Shown here one piece after another: positions 47,156 to 55,174 of a stretch of DNA of 64,000 nt. Below the pieces are notes generated by a model. It worked only from the letters and a program-made list of their open reading frames with translations, was not told where the DNA came from and searched no databases. The translations under genes and the position numbers were made by a program. This DNA comes from Iamia sp. SCSIO 61187 (GTDB lineage: Bacteria > Actinomycetota > Acidimicrobiia > Acidimicrobiales > Iamiaceae): the NCBI RefSeq assembly GCF_019443745.1, contig NZ_CP050948.1, positions 558,001 through 622,000 of the forward strand, written 5' to 3'. Every line of letters begins with the position of its first letter. The stretch's first letter is position 1.

Positions 47156-48370
47156 ATGGCCGACGGTTCCCCCGTGGCGATCGTGAGCGAGGGGGAGCCG
47201 GGGACGGCGGAGATCGCCGCGATCTCCCGCGCCGTCGCCGCCTCCGCCGCCGACCGCCGCCGGGAGACGCGGGACACGACGCTGATCGCCGGGCTGGTGG
47301 CGCTGGCCGCCCTCCCGCTCTGGACGACCTTCGACGCCGTGCTCGTCCCCGCCCGGGCCGGCGAGTTCCTCGTCGCCCGACTCCTCGGCGAGGCGGCCAT
47401 CGGCCTGGTGTGGCTGGCGCTCCGGTGGCGCCGGGTCGGGGAGCGCTGGCCCGAGCAGCTCTCGCTCCTGATGGTGGTCGCCCTCGAGCTCACCATCGCC
47501 TGGATGGTCCCGCAGGCCGGCGCCGAGGTCGAGGCCTACCTGCTGGGCCTGACCCTCCCGTTCTTCGCCACGGCCTTCCTCGTGGTGTGGCGGTGGCCGA
47601 TGACCGTCGTGCTGGCCGTCGTCACCGCGGTCGCCATCGCCGTGTCCTCGATCGGTGCCGACCCTGGTCTGACCGGGCAGCAGGTCACGACCGCGGCGTT
47701 CTACGGGCTGACCGCCGTGGCGTTGGTGATCTCCGCCCAGGTGTACCGCGAGCGCCGTCGCTGGCAGCACCACCTCACCCAGACCGCGCTCGAGTCGGAG
47801 CGGACGCGCAACGCCGCCCTCGTGGAGGAGCTCGAGCAGCTCAGCCGCGAGGACCCCCTGACCGCGGTCGGGAACCGGCGGGCGTGGGACGAGCGGCTGA
47901 CCGCGGAGATGCTGCGGGCCCGCCGCCGCGGCCGGCCGCTGTCGGTCATCATCTGCGACCTCGACCACTTCAAGGCGGTCAACGACCGGGGCGGCCACAT
48001 CCTGGGCGACGCCGTCCTGCGCACGTCGGCCGCCCTCGTCTCGGACCTCGTCCGCGAGACCGACTTCGTCGCCCGCCTGGGCGGCGACGAGTTCGCCGTC
48101 CTGTGCCCCGACACCTCGCTGACCCACGCCGCCGACGTGGCCTCCAGCATCCGTGACGCCATCCGGGGCGAGGCCTTCGGGCGCGGCGCCACCATGACCT
48201 GCTCGATCGGTGTGGCGGAGCTCGAGCGGGGCGACGCCAGCACCGAGGCCCTCTGCCACCGGGCCGACGGCGCGCTCTACGAGGCCAAGATCCACCGGGA
48301 CACGGTGCGCTGCGCCGTCCCGACGGCGGCGGCGCACGAGCCGGTGACGCTCCCCGTCACCGGCCGCTGA
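47156..48370 (+). CDS. Membrane-bound GGDEF diguanylate cyclase
   Basis: This 404-residue protein has about six transmembrane helices (40 to 215), then a short coiled-coil (QTALESERTRNAALVEELEQ) and one GGDEF domain (about 235 to 395). The domain has an intact active site RLGGDEFAVL, metal/GTP motif CDLDHFKAVND, and an inhibitory RxxD site (RETD) five residues before GGDEF. It should make cyclic-di-GMP subject to product feedback. No EAL domain is present. It is 122 bases after copB; a link with copper signalling is not shown. Confidence 0.93.
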   Translation: MADGSPVAIVSEGEPGTAEIAAISRAVAASAADRRRETRDTTLIAGLVALAALPLWTTFDAVLVPARAGEFLVARLLGEAAIGLVWLALRWRRVGERWPEQLSLLMVVALELTIAWMVPQAGAEVEAYLLGLTLPFFATAFLVVWRWPMTVVLAVVTAVAIAVSSIGADPGLTGQQVTTAAFYGLTAVALVISAQVYRERRRWQHHLTQTALESERTRNAALVEELEQLSREDPLTAVGNRRAWDERLTAEMLRARRRGRPLSVIICDLDHFKAVNDRGGHILGDAVLRTSAALVSDLVRETDFVARLGGDEFAVLCPDTSLTHAADVASSIRDAIRGEAFGRGATMTCSIGVAELERGDASTEALCHRADGALYEAKIHRDTVRCAVPTAAAHEPVTLPVTGR

Positions 48371-48388
48371 GCCTCGACGCTCACACCT

Positions 48389-48408
48389 GAGGCCGCCGCC
48401 GCGGCCTC
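48389..48408. terminator. Bidirectional terminator
   Basis: GAGGCCGC (48389-48396) pairs with GCGGCCTC (48401-48408), with outer CACACC (48382-48387) and GGTGTG (48415-48420) extending the hairpin. It lies between the convergent GGDEF and metallothionein genes. Confidence 0.7.
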
Positions 48409-48434
48409 TCCACCGGTGTGTCCGCGGCCGGCGC

Positions 48435-48602
48435 TCAGGCGCCGGGGGTCGGCGGGATGGCCCCGCCGTCGGTGCTCTCGGTCAGGGTGTGGCCGCACGC
48501 GCAGGAGTACTCGTCACCGTGGGGGCACGGGACCTGCACCTGGATGCGGCACCCGCAGTCGTCGTTCGAGCAGCTCAGGACGGTGCCGGGGGCGACGGGC
48601 AT
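48435..48602 (-). CDS. mymT: MymT-like copper metallothionein
   Basis: This 55-residue protein has six cysteines (11, 16, 18, 26, 34, 36) in the order GTVLSCSNDDCGCRIQVQ, VPC and YSCACGH. It closely follows MymT, the copper metallothionein of mycobacteria, with its C-x4-C-x-C start and C-x-C-G end. It should bind Cu(I) in the cytosol. The ATG at 48602 is preceded by a good GGAGG site six bases away, supporting this small gene over the longer reading. It lies 1.4 kb from copB, in one copper island. Confidence 0.85.
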   Translation of the reverse strand: MPVAPGTVLSCSNDDCGCRIQVQVPCPHGDEYSCACGHTLTESTDGGAIPPTPGA

Positions 48603-48688
48603 CGGGGACCTCCGCAGGAGTGGTCGGGATCGCACGGCTCCCCACCGGGACGGGCGGTCAAACGCCTGCGCCCGGGTAGGGGGCGGCG

Positions 48689-49450
48689 GTGTCGCCGTCG
48701 ACCTCTCCCCGCGGCCGGGCCCGGGTCGGCTGCTCGGGCTGGGACTACAAGCCGTGGAGCGGGCCGTTCTACCCGGCCGGCCTGCCGGCCCGGCTCCGCT
48801 TCTCCCACTACGCCGAGCAGTTCGACACCGTCGAGCTCAACGCCACCTTCTATCGGCTGCCGGCTGTGTCCACCGTCGAGGGGTGGCGGGACCAGGCGCC
48901 CCCCGGGTTCTGCTACGCGGTGAAGGTCAGCCAGTTCGCGACGCATCGGCGCAAGCTGCGGGAGCCGGCCACGTGGGTGCCGAACCACCTGGACCGGGTC
49001 GAGCACCTCGGCGCCCACCTCGGCCCGAACCTCCTGCAGCTGCCGCCCCGGTGGCGGCGCGACACCGCCCGGCTCGACGAGGCCCTCGCCGCCCTGCCCC
49101 GCCGGCTCCGCTGGGCGGTCGAGCTCCGGGACCCCGACTGGGTCCACGACGACACCTTCGCCTGCCTGGCCCGCCACGACGTGGCCCTCTGCATCCACGA
49201 CCTGATCGCCGACCACCCGTGGGTCACCACCACCGACTGGACCTACGTCCGCTTCCACGGCCCCGATGCGAGGCGGGCGCCGTACGCCGGGCGCTACACA
49301 GGGCGCCGCCTGTGGCGGGTCGCCGAGAGGCTGGGGGAGTGGCAGGACGGCGGGTGCGACGTCTTCGCCTACTTCAACAACGACCAGGGGGCCCACGCCC
49401 CGGTCGATGCGGCCTGGCTGCGCGACCGCCTGGCCGATGGCGGGCGTTGA
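48689..49450 (+). CDS. DUF72 (YecE-like) protein
   Basis: This 253-residue TIM-barrel protein is of the DUF72 family: VGCSGWDYKPWSGPFYP at the start, FDTVELNATFYRLP, FCYAVKVSQFATH, LLQLPPRW, AVELRDPDW and the closing YVRFHG with FAYFNNDQGAHA. The biochemical function is unknown, though it is widely conserved. The GTG start at 48689 is 86 bases from the divergent metallothionein gene. A single-gene unit; the next genes are on the opposite strand. Confidence 0.9.
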   Translation: MSPSTSPRGRARVGCSGWDYKPWSGPFYPAGLPARLRFSHYAEQFDTVELNATFYRLPAVSTVEGWRDQAPPGFCYAVKVSQFATHRRKLREPATWVPNHLDRVEHLGAHLGPNLLQLPPRWRRDTARLDEALAALPRRLRWAVELRDPDWVHDDTFACLARHDVALCIHDLIADHPWVTTTDWTYVRFHGPDARRAPYAGRYTGRRLWRVAERLGEWQDGGCDVFAYFNNDQGAHAPVDAAWLRDRLADGGR

Positions 49451-49460
49451 GGCCGCGTCG

Positions 49461-50768
49461 TCAGGTCGTGCGCAGCAGCGGGGCCAGCGCCGCCAGCAGG
49501 TAGAAGGACCCGACGACGGGGACGACGTCGGTCCCGGCGGCGGTGGCGGCGATGAAGTCCGCCGCCCCCGACGCGTCGGCGGCGATGGTGACGTCCAGCG
49601 CCGGGGCCCGGTCGTGGGCCAGGGCAGCCAGCGCGGCGGGATCCATCGACGGCCCGGACGGCACGTCGCCGCCGCGGATCGGGAACCCCACCACGCACAG
49701 GCGGTCCGCCTCGGCGGCCACGATGTCGACGAGGGCGGCGGCGTCCTTGTCGGCCTTGCAGCCCAGCACCCACGGCCGGGGGCGGCGGCCGTGCTCGCGG
49801 TGGAGGCGCTCGACGAAGGCGGCCAGCTTGATCCGGTTGTGGGCCCCGTCGAGCAGGGCGCGACCGCCGGCGGGGAGGGCGACCGCCTCGAACCGGCCGG
49901 GGAGGGCCAGGGAGCCGAGCGGCGGCAGGCGACGGGCCAGGTCGTGACCCGTGTGCGCCCCGAGCACCTCGAGCGCGGTCCGGGCCACGGCCTCGTCCTC
50001 GACGAGGTGGGGCACGTCGGTGGGCGCCGGTGCGGGATCGACCCATCGGACCCGGCAGCGTCTCGCGGCCGCGGTGTCGGCCAGCACCGCCTCCACCTCC
50101 GGGTCCTCGGGCCGCAGCACGACGGCCTCGCCGTCGACGGTCAAGATGCCGGCCTTCTGGGCGGCGATGGCGACCTCGGTGGCCCCCAGCACCGCCTGGT
50201 GGTCGAGACCGATCCGGACGATCACGGCGAGCTTGTCGCGCCGGCGGATGGTGTTGGTGGCGTCGAACAGCCCGCCCAGGCCCGTCTCGACCACCACGAG
50301 GTCGCAGCGCCGGTCCCGGAAGTGGAGCAGGCTCATGGCCAGGGTGACCTCGTAGGACGTCGGCGGGCCGTGCGGCCCGTCGCCCATGGTCCGCACGGCG
50401 GGCAGGACCCGATCGAGGAGGGCGACGACCTCGTCCTCGTCGGCCTGCTCGCCGTCGACGGCGAAGCGCTCCCGCAGGTCGTACACGTGGGGCGACACGT
50501 GGAGGCCGACGCGGAGCGGGCCCGATGCCGCTGCCGCGATGGCGGTAGCGACGGTGCCCTTGCCGGCGGTGCCGGCGACGTGGACGGCGGGGATGGCGTC
50601 CTGGGGGTCGCCGAGGGCGGCCATGAGCGCCTGCGAGCGGGCGAACCCGTCGCCCTCGCGGAACAGGCCGTCGGCCGTCTGGAACAGGTCGACCTCGACG
50701 AACGACTCGACGTCGGCGAGCGTCGTCGGCGCCCACGGGGAGCCGGACCGGTGCCGCCCGGTCGTCAC
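49461..50768 (-). CDS. folC: Folylpolyglutamate / dihydrofolate synthase
   Basis: This 435-residue Mur-ligase-fold enzyme adds glutamates to folates. It has P-loop HVAGTAGKGTVA (Lys70; usual form TNGKG), VSPHVYDLRERFAVDG, ETGLGGLFDATN, GLDHQAVLG and DGAHN. The replacement of Asn by Ala in the P-loop is unusual but conservative. The GTG start overlaps the upstream ATP-grasp stop (GTGA), so folP, the ATP-grasp gene and folC form one operon. Confidence 0.88.
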   Translation of the reverse strand: MTTGRHRSGSPWAPTTLADVESFVEVDLFQTADGLFREGDGFARSQALMAALGDPQDAIPAVHVAGTAGKGTVATAIAAAASGPLRVGLHVSPHVYDLRERFAVDGEQADEDEVVALLDRVLPAVRTMGDGPHGPPTSYEVTLAMSLLHFRDRRCDLVVVETGLGGLFDATNTIRRRDKLAVIVRIGLDHQAVLGATEVAIAAQKAGILTVDGEAVVLRPEDPEVEAVLADTAAARRCRVRWVDPAPAPTDVPHLVEDEAVARTALEVLGAHTGHDLARRLPPLGSLALPGRFEAVALPAGGRALLDGAHNRIKLAAFVERLHREHGRRPRPWVLGCKADKDAAALVDIVAAEADRLCVVGFPIRGGDVPSGPSMDPAALAALAHDRAPALDVTIAADASGAADFIAATAAGTDVVPVVGSFYLLAALAPLLRTT

Positions 50769-51613
50769 CCCGCCCCCTCGAGCGGCCGCCGGCCGAGCGC
50801 CACGTCGAGCGCCGCCTCGTAGGCCGTCACCGCGTCGGGCCGCGCCGCGGGGAGGGCCCGGACGAGGTGCTCGAACGACCACCCGGAGTTGACCTCCATC
50901 ACCGCCACCCGCCCGGCGTCGTCGGTGAGGAGGTCGATGGCGGCGACGGCGAGGCCCAGCGACCGGCGGGCCCGGGTGGCCAGGTCCCGACCCTCGTCGG
51001 TGCCCTCGTCCACGCCCCACGAGGTGATCGTGGCCCCGAGGGCCAGGTTGAACATGGGCAGGGATCCGTCGCCGGGGGCGGGGGCCTTGGCGTAGCGCAG
51101 GACGGGCTCGTCGCCGAGGAGGACCCAGCGCTCCTCGGCCACCACGGCCACCAGCGGCTGGACGACGACCGACGGCTCCGGGCCCAGCAGGTCCTGGACC
51201 GCGGCCCACGCCGCGACGGGGTCGTCGGCCCGGTGCACGTCCGCACCCGAGGTCCCCTCGTTGGGCTTGACCACCACCGGCGGCGACACGCGGGACAGGA
51301 CGTCGTCGAACGCGGCCCGGGCGGTCCGGCCGTCGACCCACCCCTGGCGGTCGTCCCGCAGGATCAGCTCGGCGGGGACGACCGGCAGGCTGTCGGCGGC
51401 CAGACGGGCGGTGGCGGCGGCCTTGTCCCGGGCCAGGGCGGCGGCGACGGCGGTGTTGAGCGACAGCTGGTAGCCGAAGACCTCGAGGTGGCGGTGCCCG
51501 TCGCCCACGCGGACGAGCCAGCCGCCGGCCTCGACGTCGTGGCCCAGCCCCCGGCGCGCCGCGATCTCGCCGAGGGCCCGGACCACGAAGCGGTCGCGGG
51601 CGGCCGTCGCCAT
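50765..51613 (-). CDS. ATP-grasp ligase-like protein in the folate operon
   Basis: This 282-residue ATP-grasp protein has ATP-binding strands VVVKPNEGTSGADVHR and VVVQPLVAVVAEERWVLLGD, with the metal-binding end VAVMEVNSGWSFEHL. It is similar to RimK/cyanophycin-synthetase-type ligases that join an amino acid to a carboxylate. It is sandwiched between folP and folC with 1 and 4 base overlaps, so a role in modifying a pterin/folate or glutamate tail is possible. No direct evidence exists for the substrate. Confidence 0.75.
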   Translation of the reverse strand: MATAARDRFVVRALGEIAARRGLGHDVEAGGWLVRVGDGHRHLEVFGYQLSLNTAVAAALARDKAAATARLAADSLPVVPAELILRDDRQGWVDGRTARAAFDDVLSRVSPPVVVKPNEGTSGADVHRADDPVAAWAAVQDLLGPEPSVVVQPLVAVVAEERWVLLGDEPVLRYAKAPAPGDGSLPMFNLALGATITSWGVDEGTDEGRDLATRARRSLGLAVAAIDLLTDDAGRVAVMEVNSGWSFEHLVRALPAARPDAVTAYEAALDVALGRRPLEGAG

Positions 51614-52542
51614 CAGACGGCGCGGGTGCCCTCGGGCCGCCCCGCCGCCCACCGCAGTCGGTCGGCGAGGCGGAGCTCGGGATCCACGGCGACGTCGGTC
51701 GTCAGGACCTCGAGCACGGTGAGGAACCGGCGGACCTCGGCCACGTCGTGGACCCGCAGGATGACCCCGGGGCCGCTACCCACAGCAGCCACCGCCGCCA
51801 GCGTGCCGGCCAGGCGCTCCTGGGGGCGCGTGGCGGTGAGGGCCCCGATGAAGTCCTTGCGGGAGAGGGCGAGCAGCAGCGGCAGCCCCTCGGGGTCGAT
51901 CTCGTCGAGGGCGCGCAGGACCTCGACGGTCTGGGCCGGGGTCTTGGTGAAGTCCGGCCCGGGGTCGACCACGATGGCGTCGTCGGCGATCCCGGCGGCC
52001 CGGGCCTCGGCGACCTTGTCGGCCACGAACCGGCGGACGACGCCGACCACGTCGCCGTCGTACAGGTCGGTCTCCTGCAGTCGCTGCTTGGGCGGGGCGG
52101 CGGTGTGCATGACGACCAGCGCCGCCCCCCGGTCGGCCACCAGCGGGGCCAGCGCCGGGTCGCGGAGGCCGCTCACGTCGTTGACGATGTGCGCACCGGC
52201 GTCGAGGGCGGCGGCCACCACCGCGGGCTTGTAGGAGTCGACCGAGACCACCACGTCGGGGGCGGCGGCGACGATGGCGGCCACGAGCGGCACGACCCGC
52301 TCGCGCTCCACGTCCGGGTCGACCTCCGGCACCCCGGTGCTGGCGGACTGACCGCCGACGTCGAGGACGGTCGCCCCCTCCGCCACGAGGGCCAGCGCCT
52401 GGTCGACCTGGGCGTCGAGCGGACGGGCGCCGGGGTCGGAGAAGGAGTCGGGGTTGGCGTTGACGACACCCATGAGCACCGGGCGGGACAGGTCGAGGGT
52501 GCGATCGGCGAGGCGGAGGCGGGTGCGCAGGGGCCGGGTCAC
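51613..52542 (-). CDS. folP: Dihydropteroate synthase
   Basis: This 309-residue TIM-barrel enzyme condenses p-aminobenzoate with hydroxymethyl-dihydropterin. Motifs are MGVVNANPDSFSD (usual NVTPDSFSD), ILDVGGQS-type loop (here VLDVGGQSASTG), VDSYKP, IVNDVSG, DPGPDFTKT and LSRKDFIG. Several core positions differ from the classical enzyme (Asn-Ala-Asn for Asn-Val-Thr), so it may be the FolP2-like branch. The GTG start at 52542 heads the folP, ATP-grasp, folC operon. Confidence 0.85.
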   Translation of the reverse strand: MTRPLRTRLRLADRTLDLSRPVLMGVVNANPDSFSDPGARPLDAQVDQALALVAEGATVLDVGGQSASTGVPEVDPDVERERVVPLVAAIVAAAPDVVVSVDSYKPAVVAAALDAGAHIVNDVSGLRDPALAPLVADRGAALVVMHTAAPPKQRLQETDLYDGDVVGVVRRFVADKVAEARAAGIADDAIVVDPGPDFTKTPAQTVEVLRALDEIDPEGLPLLLALSRKDFIGALTATRPQERLAGTLAAVAAVGSGPGVILRVHDVAEVRRFLTVLEVLTTDVAVDPELRLADRLRWAAGRPEGTRAV

Positions 52543-52588
52543 CCCGGTACGTTCGCGCGCCGCACGCCCCCGCCCTCAGCCGAGGTGC

Positions 52589-53128
52589 TCAGCCCTCCCT
52601 CGAGGAGCTCTCGCCGCCACCGGTCTGCGACGGGCGGGTCCCGCCGGGGCTCAGGGTCTGGTCCTTGCTGTAGCTCAGCGGGACGAGGTACCAGGTGACG
52701 GCGGCGAGGAGGACCACCGCGGGACCGATCCAGCGCGCCGGCGTGTCGGAGAAGGCGGCGTCGCCCACCACGTAGAGGGCACACCCGATGGCCAGCCCGA
52801 GGCAGGCGGCTCCAGCGATCGCCAGCCGGTTGGCCGTCCGGATCATCTCCTCCTTGGTGCCCTCCCGGAAGCGCAGCCGGTGATGGACGGTCGGGGCGAT
52901 GAGGAGGACCGACGCCACCGCCGCCAGGGTGATGGCGGCGATGAACACGGTGCGGGACTCACCGTCGACCTTGTCGAACCCGCCGGAGAACGGCGCCGTG
53001 AGCAAGAAGGCCAGGAGCACCTGCACGCCCGGGAGGGCGACGCGGAGCTCGCCCAGCAGCTGGTCGAGCTCCCGGTTGAGCCGCTCGTGCTCGGTCTCGG
53101 CGGAGGAACCGGGGACCTGGTCGCTCAC
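52589..53128 (-). CDS. DUF6328-like membrane protein
   Basis: This 179-residue protein has a cytosolic helix (ERLNRELDQLLGELRVALPG) and four transmembrane segments (VQVLLAFLLTAPF; FIAAITLAAVASVLLIAPTV; LAIAGAACLGLAIGCALYVV; IGPAVVLLAAVTWYLVPL). The order matches the DUF6328 family of Actinobacteria, of unknown function. The C-terminal 25 residues are Ser/Gly-rich. The start is GTG 53128. Confidence 0.75.
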   Translation of the reverse strand: MSDQVPGSSAETEHERLNRELDQLLGELRVALPGVQVLLAFLLTAPFSGGFDKVDGESRTVFIAAITLAAVASVLLIAPTVHHRLRFREGTKEEMIRTANRLAIAGAACLGLAIGCALYVVGDAAFSDTPARWIGPAVVLLAAVTWYLVPLSYSKDQTLSPGGTRPSQTGGGESSSREG

Positions 53129-53285
53129 GGGGCGATCTCCGTCGGCATCGTGGGGCTCCTCTCGCCGGGCGGCGCCCTACCCGACGGGAGCGCGGACCAC
53201 ACTCGGCGCGTCGGTGGTGAGCGGCCGCCTGCGCCCGTCGGTTTCCCGGCCCGCCGACGGGGAGGGGCGAACCGGAGGTGCACAC

Positions 53286-53477
53286 ATGCAGAGCACAGGT
53301 GGAGACATTGGCGACGACGCCGTGGACGACGTCGAGCAGTTCCTCGCTCCCGACGACGACACGGCGGCGGGCCAGGACATGGCCAGCGACAACGATCCGG
53401 CGGAGGGCGAGGAGGGCAGCGCCTCCGGCCTGCCTTCGTCCGGCGAGGATCCCAAGGGCGGCGCCCCCTCGAGCTGA
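53286..53477 (+). CDS. Small acidic protein
   Basis: This 63-residue protein is strongly acidic, about one third Asp/Glu, with no hydrophobic core (DDVEQFLAPDDDTAAGQD). A clear GGAGGTG site lies seven bases before ATG 53286, which supports expression. It may be an intrinsically disordered stress protein; several similar acidic small proteins follow in this stretch. Confidence 0.6.
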   Translation: MQSTGGDIGDDAVDDVEQFLAPDDDTAAGQDMASDNDPAEGEEGSASGLPSSGEDPKGGAPSS

Positions 53478-53544
53478 CGACCGTTTCCGGGGGGCGGGGG
53501 TCGGGCAGCGGCGCGGAGACCGATGCCGACCCGGAGTGCCGACC

Positions 53545-54111
53545 GTGCCCCCTCGCCCCCAACCGACGCCTGCATCCGGCGCCGACCCGACCCCCAGCGA
53601 GAGCGGGCCCATCGGCCCTGTGCCCGAGGCCAACCGACCGGGGCACCACCCGCCCGTCGAGCAGGACAAGCCCCGGCGCCGGCCCCCGGTCCCCAAGGGA
53701 GCGCGACCGCGCACCACGACGTGGAGGTTCCGCTACGACTGGCCCGTGGCCGCCGCGTCGCTGCTCGCCGGCGCCCTCCCCGGCCGGAGCGAGGTCGAGG
53801 TGGGCGAGACGCACCTGCGGGTCCGCTACGGCGTCTGGTCGCTCCGCACCGAGCTGACCAACGTGGCCGACGTGACGATCACGGGCCCCTACGCACCCAC
53901 CAAGGTCGGGGGCCCGCCCCGGCTGTCTCTGAAGGACAGCGGCGTCACCTTCGGCACCACGACGGCCCGCGGCGTCTGCATCGGCTTCCACCGACCGGTG
54001 CGGGCCGTCGACCCGCTCGGGCTGGTGCGCCACCCGGCCGCCACCGTCACCGTCGAGGATCCGGAGGCGTTCAGGAAGGAGCTCCAGGCCGCCGTCCGCC
54101 GGGTGAGCTGA
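53545..54111 (+). CDS. Conserved actinobacterial hypothetical protein
   Basis: This protein of about 188 residues has a disordered Pro-rich N-terminus and a basic strand region. A compact beta-rich domain (about 90 to 180: EVEVGETHLRVRYGVWSLRT, VADVTITGPYAPTKVGG, VCIGFHRPVRAVDPLG) ends in VTVEDPEAFRKELQAAV. It looks PH-like (similar to bPH domains), which would suggest membrane peripheral location. The start is uncertain; GTG 53545 has a GGAG site eight bases upstream, but GTG 53536 and 53620 are possible. Confidence 0.55.
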   Translation: MPPRPQPTPASGADPTPSESGPIGPVPEANRPGHHPPVEQDKPRRRPPVPKGARPRTTTWRFRYDWPVAAASLLAGALPGRSEVEVGETHLRVRYGVWSLRTELTNVADVTITGPYAPTKVGGPPRLSLKDSGVTFGTTTARGVCIGFHRPVRAVDPLGLVRHPAATVTVEDPEAFRKELQAAVRRVS

Positions 54112-54165
54112 CCGACGCCCGGGCCGGCAGGGTTTCCCGCGCCGAGGCGCCGGGGAGTCGCAGCC

Positions 54166-54774
54166 ATGGCCCTCACCGCCGTCGCCCTCAGCTGCACCCT
54201 CAAGCCCACGCCGTCCGAGTCGAGCACGGATCTCCTGTGCCAGCAGATCCTCGACGACCTGGCCGAGCACGACGTGGAGGGAGCGCTCATCCGGGTCGTC
54301 GACCACGACATCAGGCCCGGGGTGACCTCCGACGAGGGTGAGGGTGACGCCTGGCCGGCCCTGCGCCAGGAGGTCCTCGACGCCGACATCCTCGTGCTGG
54401 GCACGCCGATCTGGATGGGGCAGATGTCGAGCGTGTGCAAGCGCGTCCTCGAGCGGATGGACGCCTTCATCAGCGAGACCGACGAGGGCGGCCGGCTCAT
54501 CACCTTCGACAAGGTGGCCGTGGTGGCCACCGTCGGCAACGAGGACGGGGCCCACGCCGTGGCCGCCTCGACCTACCAGGCCCTCTCCGACGTCGGCTTC
54601 ACGATCCCGCCCAACGGCCAGGCCTACTGGGTCGGCGAGGCCATGGGCTCGGTCGACTACAAGGACCTCGACGCCCCGCCCGAGAAGGTCACCGAGACCG
54701 TCGCCGACGTGGCCCGCAACGCCGCCCACCTCGCCCGGCTGCTCCAGGCCGACCCCTACCCCGCCTCGGAGTAG
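54166..54774 (+). CDS. Flavodoxin-like NAD(P)H:FMN oxidoreductase family protein
   Basis: This 202-residue protein has a flavodoxin-fold pattern: first strand and phosphate loop AVALSCTLKPTPSESSTDLL, then LVLGTPIWMGQMSSVCKRVL, VAVVATVGNEDGAHAVAAS. This matches the NADPH-dependent FMN reductase/flavodoxin family. It should bind FMN; electron donor and acceptor are unknown. It precedes the DUF5709 gene by 53 bases and may share a stress transcript. Confidence 0.82.
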   Translation: MALTAVALSCTLKPTPSESSTDLLCQQILDDLAEHDVEGALIRVVDHDIRPGVTSDEGEGDAWPALRQEVLDADILVLGTPIWMGQMSSVCKRVLERMDAFISETDEGGRLITFDKVAVVATVGNEDGAHAVAASTYQALSDVGFTIPPNGQAYWVGEAMGSVDYKDLDAPPEKVTETVADVARNAAHLARLLQADPYPASE

Positions 54775-54827
54775 CAGGGCGGCGGCGGCCTCGTTTCCCC
54801 GCAGGCCTCGCGGGGAGGACCGCGGCC

Positions 54828-55115
54828 ATGAGCGACCAGCAGCGAGCCGAAGCCCTCGACGACGACAAGCTGGGTGCGGAGGTCCCGCCCGAGGAGCCCC
54901 TGGGGGTCGAGGAGTACGGCACCACGCCGGCCGAGGAGGCCTGGGACGAGCCCCTCGAGGAGCGGATCGCCCGCGAAGAGCCCGACGTGCCGGTGGGCGA
55001 CCACGAGCGCGGCGAGCCGAGCGACCCGACCCTCTCGGACGTCGCCCAGGAGCGCGAGGGTGCGGTCCCGGCCGAGGAGGCCGCCCTCCACGTCGTCGAG
55101 GACCCGGAGGCCTGA
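54828..55115 (+). CDS. DUF5709-like acidic protein
   Basis: This 95-residue acidic protein resembles DUF5709 of Actinobacteria: GVEEYGTTPAEEAWDEPLEE, RIAREEPDVPVGD and the end EAALHVVEDPEA. The typical family is longer, so this is a compact form. It lacks hydrophobic segments and is likely disordered and cytosolic. GGGAGG lies nine bases before the ATG. Confidence 0.7.
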   Translation: MSDQQRAEALDDDKLGAEVPPEEPLGVEEYGTTPAEEAWDEPLEERIAREEPDVPVGDHERGEPSDPTLSDVAQEREGAVPAEEAALHVVEDPEA

Positions 55116-55174
55116 CCCGGCCCTCGGCCCGGCGCCGGGGGGTACCGTCAGCGATCCGGACCGAGGAGGCCCTC

